A DNA stretch of 64,000 nucleotides, taken from the NCBI RefSeq assembly GCF_000203795.2, contig NW_006281112.1, positions 408,452-472,451 of the forward strand. The letters are read 5' to 3'. Below, piece after piece: positions 11,901 through 23,318 of the stretch. Under the pieces are notes generated by a model. That model did not search any database. It was not told the origin of the DNA and saw nothing but the letters and a program-made list of their open reading frames with translations. This DNA is from Batrachochytrium dendrobatidis JAM81. Taxonomy: Eukaryota; Chytridiomycota; Chytridiomycetes; Rhizophydiales. Position numbers and translations under genes: made by a program. Every line of letters begins with the position of its first letter. Positions within the stretch are counted from its first letter, which is position 1.

Positions 11901-12539
11901 ATGAATCACAGTATGAGCGACACCCGAGAGTCTCGCGATAGACGACGCAAGGCTACACATTCAGCCATTGAGCGTCGAAGACGAGAGCGCACAAATGACA
12001 AAATTGCACAGTTGAAGGACATGCTGCCTTCATGTGCTGGTCGATCAGGATTGCATAAGCTGACAATACTAGAAGAAGGAATTCAGTATACTCGCATGCT
12101 GGAGGGTCAGATCCGAGAGCTGCAGTTGATGGCTGCAAGAGTACCTTTATTGCAGTCTAGATCTGCAATGGAAGCAGCATCGCCTGCAGTCACATCCAAA
12201 GTCATGTGTATGCCATCAGGACCAGCATCAATGCCAACATGTGCCAATATCAAACTGGAAGACACCGCAGAGTCACACGAGTCGTATCGATCCAATGATC
12301 GCCGTGCATGTCATTCACTGGGCACATTGACTACACCAGTTGATCAGTACCATCTCGACACGAACCATTCACTGGGCACATTTGCTACATTATGCTCTGC
12401 ATCAAAGATGCTGCCTTCGCCTGCATGTTCGCAGAGACAAGCATCTCCTTTTTCGGAAATTGCCGGTATATGTGACTCCTCTTCCAGCACTCATAGTCCA
12501 TGTGCAGAGATCATGTCGCTTGGATCAATTCTGTCGTAA
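11901..12539 (+). CDS. Basic helix-loop-helix transcription factor
   Basis: Single-exon frame of 212 residues; ATG at 11901 or at 11913 (residue 5). The basic region RKATHSAIERRRRERTNDKI (residues 16-35) has His20, Glu24 and Arg28 at the three DNA-contact positions. In bHLH proteins that pattern predicts recognition of the E-box CACGTG. Helix 1 (AQLKDMLPSC), a short loop (AGRSGL) and helix 2 (HKLTILEEGIQYTRMLEGQI) follow. The C-terminal 130 residues are Ser/Thr/Pro-rich with an imperfect internal repeat (HSLGTLTTP and HSLGTFATL), suggesting a disordered activation region. The product would act in the nucleus as a dimer. The target genes are unknown. Confidence 0.88.
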   Translation: MNHSMSDTRESRDRRRKATHSAIERRRRERTNDKIAQLKDMLPSCAGRSGLHKLTILEEGIQYTRMLEGQIRELQLMAARVPLLQSRSAMEAASPAVTSKVMCMPSGPASMPTCANIKLEDTAESHESYRSNDRRACHSLGTLTTPVDQYHLDTNHSLGTFATLCSASKMLPSPACSQRQASPFSEIAGICDSSSSTHSPCAEIMSLGSILS

Positions 12540-12724
12540 AAGTCAAGCACGTTTAGAGCAATCCATTACTGGAACCTCTTGTTATAGTAATGGATTCAAT
12601 GCAGTATCAATTGTACTGAATTCATTCTATTCACGACTCTTGCTATTCATTGACACTATTCTGGGTATTGGAGATCGTCTGTTCATATATCGAGTGTTGT
12701 AAACTGCATGTCTAGTCAAGCCTT

Positions 12725-13080
12725 TTTGATTTTATAGCCGTATCGATGCAAAACGGAATACTTGTATTTATCATGCAGTGACTGTTTCTATTTTGCTCTG
12801 AAATAAACAATATTTAAACAAGATTCATTTTATAATACAAACTATAGTTTTGGAGTGAGTGTCTTGATTGTACGATCATCAGATTGATTCAAATCCAGAT
12901 ATTGAGTTTTGATGTTGCCAAATTCCATTTTGTATTCTAATCTCGGATACGTTCGAGGTTTAGTTTAAAACAAGGAATGAAACTCTACATGACAATCACC
13001 AAAATACTAGTTTAAAAAACAAGAAAGACTGTTTAATACTGTTATTTAGTATTGCATTTTATCAATTCGACTGTGATTTA
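12725..13080 (+). repeat. Degenerate MITE-like element
   Basis: The left end resembles the family terminus with substitutions (TAGCCGTATCGATGCAAAAC, from about 12737). The interior keeps recognisable phrases (AATAAACAATATTTAAACAA, CAAACTATAGTTTTGGAGTG, GATTGTACGATCATCAGATT). The right end near 13055-13080 is decayed. The flanks, 12540-12724 and 13081-13310, show no gene. Confidence 0.6.
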
Positions 13081-13310
13081 CTAGACTATTGGATAAACTG
13101 ACTGCTATTTTGGAATATTAACGAGTCGATAATGTGCATTAAACATTGACGATTAGAAATTCATGTGTTGATTGTATGTAATAAGAGTCAAAGCCATAAC
13201 TAGCAATATTCCAACCCATAGTTTCCAGTAACTTGGAATGTGTTGCCATCAATAACTAAAGCCATCGGATTTCCACCTTGTGCAAGTTTAACACATCTTT
13301 CACTACTGGC

Positions 13311-16300
13311 ATGACCTTGCTGACCTCTAAAACAAACTATGATCATACATTGCAGGACTCTACCGATGTGTTTCTGAACCAATCCTCTCTACCCCGTACA
13401 TGGGAGCAACATAGTCCATACGACAGCACACATCTTGTTTCGTATGAACAACCATTAACAGACTTGAAGGGGTTTATAGAGTCTGCTATTCCTAATCCAC
13501 TCAGGACTGAGCTTGCTTCACTTCAGAATGCATTAGAAACCTGTCAGAAAGAGAAAACTGCTCTTGGTGCAAAGGTTCAGACAGAAACATTCGAACGTGT
13601 ACGTCTAATGTCATTGTTGGATATTACTAGAGAAGAGTTGAGAACCACTCAAAGACAATTGCTGCAACTCAGGTTTGTCTGTATTGCGTATCTCATATTC
13701 AAATACTATTCCTATGACTGTTTCTCATATCATCGAACTTTGACTCGATTGGATGCAGATCTGACCCAACTTGATATCTACTCAACCCATATTTAGATAT
13801 GATCCATTCTCTACATTGGCTGTAAATGCTGCATTGCAGAGAAAAATCGGCGATATGCGTCTTCATATCGACTCCCTCACAAATGAATCAACAAAGCTAA
13901 AATCTACTATTCAGAAGCTATCCAGTGCTCAAGGCGATGCTATAAATGAATCCGTGCGTAAATCTCTACATATTGAAACTGTCGAAGCAGAGCGGTCGAG
14001 ATTGGCCGAATCTCTTCTTTCGGCTCAGTATGAATCTACTGAATTTACTAGGAAAATCGCCATGTTGGAAACGGAAAACAGCGCACAGCGTCGTCACATT
14101 ACTGCATTGGAGCGATTGCATCCAGATAATGCTGCTCGCAGAGCTTTTAGTGGTCAGGACAATCATTCCACACAGGATAAACCATTGCCAGTTTGCGACG
14201 TGTGTGGATTTTCAAATCAAGAAGCTACTGCCGAACAGCTGGATGCCAATCTGCACGTTGCTGAGCTCTCTCACCAAGTAGAATCTCTTAAACAGGCGTC
14301 CCAGCAACTTACTTCTCATCAGGCATCTGTGCTAAAACAAGTACGTGGAATATGTCTATTATTGTATGTGCTTTAGCATGTTTCAACTCTTGAACTAACG
14401 TTGATGTTTTGAAAAGTTGACAGCAGAAAGGGACAGGTGTTCTAAAGCCGTTGATGAAATTACAAAACTCACTACAAAGTGTAATCTGTTGGAAATAAAC
14501 GAAGCGAATTCGCTGAAAAAGGTATGCCAAAACACATCCAACTCCACTTTTAGATATTGTGTATCAACAGTGATTATATTATTGCAATTTATAGATGGAA
14601 GCATACATGTCACTCAACACAGAGCACCACAATCGTATCACTGCACAGTACTCATTTTTACGAGACTTGACGTATACCAGATTGCAAGAGTCTGCAGATA
14701 GCCGTGCTCATATCCATGGCCAAATCGAAGAATTTTTTGGGTTTTTTGGGGATATTATTGGTATTATATGGATGCTTGAAACTTTACTAAACGAAGAGCA
14801 GCAGGCGAGAAATCGAATTGAAAAGGTTAAACAAGAATTTGCAACTGAATGTGCATCACTTTTCAAGGAGCTTCAAACACGAGCACGGCGGCACGAGTTA
14901 AAATGGACTCATATTCAAACCCATGCATATGAACTCAAATCAGAACTGGTCAAAATTGATTCCGCTGCGTTACCAGACTCTGTTCAAAATACATTGGCGT
15001 CGATTTATACTAGTTTGGACGAGATGGTCAAAGTATCCTCGTATGAAATTGTAGAAACATCCGCAACTGCAAAACTGTCTGCTGAATCTCGTACTCTGTT
15101 TGTCGAGAGCCGACTTGCAGAGGCAGAAGTGTTTATTTCTAGTGTATTTTCTGATAGAGATCGGCAACACAAATGGTCTTGTGACTTGAATCAAAAGCTG
15201 CCTCTTTTGGAAGCACGTATGGAAAAGTTGCATGATAGCCTTGAAAAATATATAAAACTCCAAACCAACAAGAAGCATCAAAGCTTACCCATTACCAAAG
15301 ATACCAATTGCGAACCTGTGCCATCTATGGAAGTTGAGGGTAGGCTAAATTGTACATCTTTGAAATTGATTCTCAATGTTTACAACTAACCATTTGAATT
15401 TATCTGATATATACGCTAGCCTCAGATGAGATACCAAGCACTAGTTTAAAAACAAAAAAACTTATACCATCACTAGAATCACAGCCTACACGCTCCATAT
15501 ATGGTCGTTTTTGGCCTACATTTGGACTTGGCAGTTCTTTATCATCGACCACATTTGACGCACAAAGTATCTCAACACGACAGCATCAACGTCGCTTATC
15601 CATCAAATCTGTTTTTGAGCAGGTTTCCAACACAATTTCGTACGACCACCCAAGTGACAACAATATAGACACTTCATCAAATTTGAATTCAGCAGCCAAC
15701 ATGGTTCTTCGAACATTGTTTAAAAAAGAAGAAATGATTAATCAGCTGCAACATAAAATTGCTGATTTGGAAGTTGACGTCAAGAAATGTAAAGATCCCA
15801 CCAATCAGCTATATACTCATTCAGAAACCAATCAACAAATAGTGGATGTTTCTTTATTGAAAAGCACTATTTCTGAAGAGCAATTGCCTGTAAACACAAA
15901 TGAGCACATGAGCAGTTTTCAAAATTCCGATACTCTTCAAAACGAAATACAAGATAAAACACCTATAGACTTTTCATCGAATGTCTTGGTACCAGTGGAA
16001 CCTGCCTATCAAGATGTGCAAAATGGTACAGATACTTTTAACACGCGGAATCCAACTGTATCCAATCAAGTGGACTTGGACACTACACCCGATCGTTTGA
16101 CAGACCAGGACACTCTTCAAGTACAACCAGAGCCTATTTTGTTGAAAGATGCAACAACTCAATCATCTGTCAAGATTACTAGGTCGATTGAAGTGCAGAC
16201 ATTTTCAGACTTGATAATTATTACTAAAGACAAGTGGAGTAGTGTTGAAAAAGAGCTATTAGAAAGTAATCAGCGTGAAATTGAATTGCAAAAAAGTCTA

Positions 16301-19300
16301 GACGAAATGGTGCTGAATCATGATACTGTGGAATCTAAACTTGTGTGTGCAGATGAAAAAAATACTGCGCTAGAATCACAGCTCCAGGATCAAACCAGTC
16401 AATTGACTATATACAAATCAAAGCTAAACGAATCTGATGCCAAGGTTACTGATCTTGCACTAGCAATGGCTGCTTTTGCAGACCAACCTATCTCAACACA
16501 TATGCCAACAGAATTTGCTAGCACTCAAACACGCACTCCATTCTTGCTTGATTACGCGGCTCAAACCGATTCTCCTGCAATGCATAGCGTCTCAGTCGAG
16601 ACAACGCTAAAGCATCATCATGACAACTCGTCTCAAACCATTGACATGATGCTAATTCCCAAAGATAGATGGGCCAGTATTGAGCAAGAACTGACACAAA
16701 CCAATCAACACAAACTAGATTTACAACAAACCGTTGAAGAACTCACGTCAAAGTATGATCAAATGCTCATTGAAAAAGCTCGGGAATTTGAAAGATATGT
16801 AGCGATTGAGTCACAATCCCATGCGCAAAACATAATGGATAACCATGAAACACAATTTGAAAAATCTGTTGTAGACTCTGTACACCACTCTTCCACGGCT
16901 AGCACTTTTAAACATAGGCCTATTTCTCAATTATTCACAACCAACACTACGTATACCCAAACCTTTTCAACTAAACATATAGATGGCTCAAATCAGACTG
17001 ATAGTTCATTACAACGTGATGGCTCGAATCAAACTGATATTTTACCACAACGTGATGGCTCGAATCAAACTGATATTTTATTACAATGCGATGGCTCAAA
17101 CCAAACCGACACATCACTGATGGTCGTTTCAAAATCAGAATGGACGCATATTGAGCACGAATTGGCAGAGTGCAAGCAGTGCAAATTGGATCTTCAAAAT
17201 ACAGTTGATACATTGACTACAAATCAAAATCAGTTGAATGCTCAATATTTACAGGAATCTGAAAAGCATAATCTTTTGAAATCTGATTCACAGATTTGTG
17301 ATCAGGAATTGCAACACCACAAACTACAAGTTGAAAAGAATATAAAAGAAATCAATCTTTTAAAATCTACCATTACCAAACTGGAACAGGAAATCGCTTT
17401 AAAATCTGTTTCGACTCTCACAGTCAAAGTTCAAACAGAACCCTCCATTTCATCACAACCAGATTCTTCAAATTTACAAAATGGTATCTCGCAAACAGAC
17501 ATTATAGTCCAGGCAGATCATAATGCTCAGACCGACGACTCTTTAATTTTTATTTCAAAAGAGAAATGGCAAAGATTTGATCAGGAATTGGCAGAAAGTA
17601 ATCAAAAATCGCTACATCTTCAACGGGTCATTGACGAGTTGAATTTAGCTCATGATGATTTAAAATCCAAACTTTTATATGAAACAGAAAAACGTGATGC
17701 TTTTGAATCACACTCACGAGTCGACGACTGTGATGCACTCGGTCACAGCGCTCAATTGGAAAAATATACTTTAGAAATTGCACGTCTTGGCTCAGTCATT
17801 GCCTGTATGAATGATCAGTATGTATCTCAACAACCACAACTAGTCTCTGTAAACACTGAAACGGATCATATATTCACTCTGGACACCACTACTCAGACGG
17901 ATTCAAAGACTGTGTGTGATTCGATTACTCAAGCAAATGATGATAGATCTGATTTTATTTCCAAGGAAAAATGGAATAATACTGTGCAGGACTTGGAAAA
18001 AAGTGTCAAACGTGAACAAGATTTACAACAAACCATTTTCGATCTTCAATTGAAATACGAGCTTGCAAAATCTGATCAACGTACAGCCTTTGAATCTCAA
18101 TTACAAGCCCATAATACTGAATCTCGTGAATATGCTTCTCAGATTACCACGTCAGATTTGCTTGTAAATGACATGAAGCAGCAGATTGAGCTACACAAAC
18201 ACCAATTAAAAGATCTAAAAGACCAAATTATAAAACTCAAGACAGATTTAAAGAAAACTGTTTTGTTAGAAAAGGCAAAAGAACTGAAATATCAGCAGTC
18301 TGAAACTCAACATCGAGAGTATCTTTGCACAATCTCCACGATACTTTCACCTTTAAATCAAGATGGAAAACTGGTAAATCATATTTGAATTTCTCATTAC
18401 TACAGTTTCAAAACTTGTTGTATGGCTAATCTTTGGTGATGATGTATCTAGGATGTAACCAACAAGACTGCACTTTTGGAATTGGTTTCAAACCTACTCC
18501 CCATTATTTCAGGTGCTGATAAACAACTTAAATCTAGTTTCTCACAAACTTTGGATTTCACAAACTCTACACATGGTATGTTTCTCGGTTTAATACGCAT
18601 GACTTTGTCTATTTAGAGATTTGTGGCTGATTGAATAGTGCTTCCTTTTAATTCTTGGTACATTTTGCTTTAATCCAACTCTAATTGCTATTAGAATTAC
18701 ACAAAAATCAAGCCAGATTACGCGAGGAGCTTCAAAATGCTTTATCTGAGATGAAACTGTTAGTTGTCAACAATACTCACTTAAAAGATACACTTTGGCA
18801 GCTTAAAATGCAGGTTAACGCAATACAATCGCATAATAGGTTTGTTTGCCCTTGCCTTTTTAATTACAATATTCAACACTAAATTGATGGTATTCTGTCG
18901 ACTTACTTTTGGTATTAGTGCGCGTGTTGTAAGCCTAATTCCAGCTGGTCTTCGAAATGAGTCGGTAAAAGATGAGATTATGGCAATTCAGAACAAAGTT
19001 GAACTTGCCATTTCCATGCGAGATAAAGAAAACCTGCGACTGGAACAAAAACTTTGTAAACAACGAGAAGAGCATCTTTCCGGACTATCCAAGGTTTCCA
19101 ATCAGCTTCAGGCTGCTACAGAATATAGTCGAGCGTTGTTGATCAATCTTGAATTTTCCAACCGTCATTTGACGGACACAAAAGAACGTCTGAGTGCAGA
19201 AAATGATGCTCTTTGCAAGGAAATCAGTAGACTGCACTGTATGCAAATTGAAAACAGTCGTATATCTCCGGTTACGCCATCTACAATGAGTCATGCATCT

Positions 19301-22300
19301 ATTCCAAGCAATGGCTCACAAGCATCTACTAAAATTGCAACCGATGTTGATAAATCTAAATTGAACCATGCCAGTCAAAGATTTAAACAAATGGTTATTA
19401 GAGATAAGCATGGTCTCTCAACATGGCTAAGTACAGTTTATACAGGCAGTTCTACTAGTCTATCTCATGGTAAGCTTGCAACCATGGCACATCAAATCAT
19501 GGAATATTGTGAAGTTCTTGCTGGATTGGTAGACGTTGTCACTACGCTGCTTACACGACAGACCATTGACAAAGACACTGTATCTTGGCTATCATCTTTG
19601 CCAGTGTTTGACATAATGTTGCAGAAACTTGACAATCCAACCGATGGGTTTAAAAGTGACGGAAAGCAAAAATCTAGATTGCCGAATGCAATTATTGCAC
19701 ACCTGCTTTTTGATATTACTCGTGATGCTCGGTTGCGTGAGCAGCACCATCATTTGGCAACGCAATCAAATACTCTAGATTGTGGCACTCAAACTAATCT
19801 GGAGCTAGTTCAGCCTGAACGTTCGCCCGCAGATGCAATTGAGCAGCAATCTTACCAACACATCAAATCTATTCCAGTTTTTGATGAGACGGAAAAGCAA
19901 AAGGTAATATTTCTATCCTGTTTTACTTGCTGAAAATTGAATACTAACATGTTATTTGTAGATGCTTGATTGCTGCAACGATCTACTGATACAGCAAAAC
20001 CATCTTCGCGGTGTTGTAAAGTATATTATGAAAAAGAATGTTCAATGCCAATCTGAAATTCAGAAAAAGAATATACAAATTTCTCTATTGCAGACAAAGC
20101 CTCCTACAGCCACTCGATCGGTAAACTGTGATTTAAATGATTTTATTGACCGTGTTCAAGATAGCATTCCAAATTTTGAATCGATAAAAACGGCATATGT
20201 TCAAGCTGCTATTGTCATGACTGATGCAGCAACTTCACTGCCACTTCCATCACAAACTTTGGCTAGCACTCAAACAGATACTATTGAAGCATCAGTTTCA
20301 ACTTCACATATGGAAAAAAGCGTTTCTGTTGCTAGATTTCTCAAAATTCAGCGCAAATGCAGTGATCAAAGTGCGTTGATTCTCAAATTGCAGTCGGATA
20401 TTTCAAAACTGGCGTCTATTCATGAGCTTCCTGTCAAAGATACAATTGTAGATGGATCCGAGGCACTGATTAAACGCAGCGAATACGAAGACATGCTACA
20501 AAAACTTGTTGATTTGCAAGTTGATTTAGCCATGGTTATGGGAGAACGAGATTCAGTCAAACACGAACTTGCTCAATTAGAGCTCTGTGTCTTGGAGGAG
20601 AAAAAGAGTAAACAAATACCACTTGGTACTGACGAAACAGTCGACTCTATTACAGAGTCAAAATCAATGCTAGACTCTACAAAACAGCAGCAAACACATT
20701 TCGATAAACTAGTTTCCGATTGTGCACAGAGTGATAGTCGATGGAAAGCAGCAGAGCTGCAATCCCAGCACTATCAAAACCAATTACAAGCCGCGAACAT
20801 GTCGATTGAAGCTCTTACTACCCAAGTGCAAAAAATGCATGCTCAAAGCAATCTTCTTTCCAGTCCATTGCTGCAACCTATCAATCCACGCAAAAGCATT
20901 TTGATAGATGCAGAAACTCAGACTTCAAAGGGAATCTCTGAAGTTTATAAAAAACAAAAAATTGCGGCTTCACTGATTCAGACCAAAACCAACTTGGATC
21001 TGAGTAAGCGACAAGTAACAGTTCTTGAGGCTGAAAACACATCATTGAAACAAGCATATGAACACATGAGACAAGAATTACAAGTTTTACAAAAGCCAAA
21101 TTTTGCAGAAAGAATCAAGCAAGAAACACACGATCGCGACGTGAAGATTGCTGGATTAAGCGATCAACTTGAAAAAGCTAATCGTCAAGTTGTTCAGCTT
21201 CAGTCTAAATTACTGAAAATTGAGCAGGTAATGAAGAATGGTGTTGATTCTCTTCGTAGCGATGTACAAGTCAGTCAGCGTGACATTGTGGAAAATATTC
21301 AGAACATGCAAACCATGCTTGCTGATTCACAATCTGAAATACAACAGTATATTCAGAATGTTGGTCAGGAGCTACATCAAGGTGTCACCAATCGTAAAAA
21401 ATTGCAAAGTTCATTTTATAGACTAAAGCAATCTTGTCACTTGCAACCTAAACAGGTCAACTGCGAATCTCAAACCGAAATTGTGAAACAATTTGAAAAT
21501 GCCATTTGCGATCGCAATTGCAATTGCAACATCCATTCCAAGGAAATGATTGATATTTCACATACCCATTTAAATCGAGTACATGCTGGTTTAACTGAAT
21601 TCCATGCCACTTTACATGCATGCATTGTGCCCTTACAGCAACACGCACTGAAACCTCGAGTGTTTGTTGAATTTGTAGAGCATATTTTGGATTTGGTACA
21701 TGAACTTGTTTTACTGTGCAAACACGACGATACAAAGTATCAGAATTCTGTTTTGAATGCAAATCAATGGCTAATGTCACGCCTCCAAGACAAAACAGTC
21801 TACTCTTCACAGACTGCTAGCTTACCTACTTCAAGTGTCAAGGCAGTTCAGCTGGATCTATTGCCAATGAAAGATGCTCAAACCAACACTTTTTTTACGT
21901 ATCCAACAAACTCACCAACTCTATCCTCAGCTGCTCCACATTTAGATCAAGAGTCTGTTAAATCAGATCACTTGACACAACAATCCATTCAAAACGCTTC
22001 ATACATTGATTTTGAAAAGTTTGGAAACAGCCAATCTGAATCTTTCCTGGCTGACACTGAGAAAGACCAAAGACTAGAACAGCGCGCGCAAGAGTTTGAA
22101 TCAGAACTTGCACACATGAAGCTGATGTCTAAAAAAGCATTTGCTCAAACTGCTCAAACACTTTCTAACCTATATCGTCTGAATGGAACAGACTCATATA
22201 ATGTTCAATCAAACTCAAGCTCCGCAATGACAATTATCAAAGATAAGGCAGCATTTGAATTTTCATCATTGGAAGCAAATATTAATCGGTTGCTGCTTGG

Positions 22301-22982
22301 TGATTCGACTGTTGAAATTGAACCCAACAAAGATGGTCACGATTATTTATCCAAAGATATGGAGCATATTCGCATGCTGACAAAACATTCCTTACAAACT
22401 ACTGCTGAAGCTATTAAAATGGCAGCACAACCTCCTTTTACACATTCATGGATATACCAATCAGAATCTAGCTCAGCAACAGATTTGAAAAGCAGGCCAT
22501 TTTTAGCCAAGAAAACCTCTAGCTTAACAGGGCTTGGATCGGAAAAGGATAAATGCGAGAGTGATCATACGAATTTGAAATCAAACTTGTCTATTATTAC
22601 AGATGGTTTTGAGAAATCAAGGCCAAGACAACAATCAATTCTTTCAAAAATTGATCTTTCTGCAAAATCAGATATGATGGAATCACTAAGTCATGATCTT
22701 GCATACATGCGAGATTTAACACGTCGATCCATTATTTCTACTGCAGAAACCATTCGATCAGCGGCACAATGCGATGAAAAGTGTCCAGATCTTGATGTAG
22801 TGACAATGGATTACGATTATCCTCAAATGGAAATGCAAAGTGGTATGAATGACACCAACAAAGCAATGGATGGTGGCTCGACATTGTTTGATATAGAAAC
22901 GATGAAATCTCTTACAATGGCTTCGATTGAACAAACACAAATTCTGATTCATCAAATTGAAAGAGATCGTATGAATGAATGA
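13311..22982 (+). CDS. Giant coiled-coil protein with QT-motif array
   Basis: Nine exons (13311-13672, 13797-14340, 14417-14521, 14595-15339, 15420-18373, 18452-18575, 18695-18839, 18919-19903, 19962-22982) join in frame to 2,994 residues. No enzymatic domain is recognised. Most of the chain is Gln/Glu/Lys/Leu-rich with heptad-like character. Three repeat systems are visible. First, about 17 short QT motifs (for example ASTQTD, CGTQTN, DAETQTS, HNAQTD) between residues 844 and 2630. Second, five copies of a module starting KxxW (KDKWSSVEKEL, KDRWASIEQEL, KSEWTHIEHEL, KEKWQRFDQEL, KEKWNNTVQDL), spaced 137-157 residues apart. Third, four copies of a C-terminal helical motif (about 2699-2985). 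The TQT-type motifs resemble binding sites for dynein light chain LC8, so a centrosome, kinetosome or spindle scaffold is a reasonable guess. A non-coding 5' exon cannot be excluded. A repeat element begins 14 bp after the stop. Confidence 0.85.
16982..17125 (+). repeat. Tandem 36-bp repeat, four units, inside the coiled-coil gene
   Basis: Four in-frame units start at 16982, 17018, 17054 and 17090. Each encodes a version of DGSNQTDxxLxx. Units two and three are nearly identical in DNA; units one and four have drifted at third positions. The repeat multiplies the SNQTD motif. Confidence 0.9.
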
Positions 22983-22996
22983 TCAAGACAGACTTA

Positions 22997-23255
22997 TTTG
23001 CAGTCATATTCACGTAAAACGAAACACTTGGATTTCAATAATTGTTTCTATTTTACTTTACAATAAAAGTTTGAACACAAGTTTGATTTTATAATAAAAT
23101 CAAACTATAATTTGAAGAGATTGACTTGTTATTGTACGATCATCAGACTCACTGCAATTCAACTGTTTCAAACTCCATTTTGTAACCTAATTTTAGATTC
23201 ATTTACATTCTAGTTGAACATTTAATAATTCATTCTACGTGAACACAGTTGTAAA
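22997..23255 (+). repeat. MITE-like element filling the gap between the coiled-coil gene and ALG3
   Basis: The left terminus is CAGTCATATTCACGTAAAAC (about 23001-23020). The right terminus is TCTACGTGAACACAGTTGTA (about 23233-23252). At about 260 bp it occupies most of the 336-bp intergenic space. It starts 14 bp after one stop codon and ends about 64 bp before the ALG3 ATG. Confidence 0.85.
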
Positions 23256-23318
23256 CTGCAGTGTTTAACTTGGCATTCCAAACTCATACAGGACAAAGTT
23301 GTAGAGCCGATTATCCAG

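Noticed and set aside
11901..12539. The bHLH factor as regulator of the repeat termini (ACGTG core)
   Set aside because: The basic region predicts CACGTG. The termini read TTCACGTAAAA, only a half-match, so a link is speculation.
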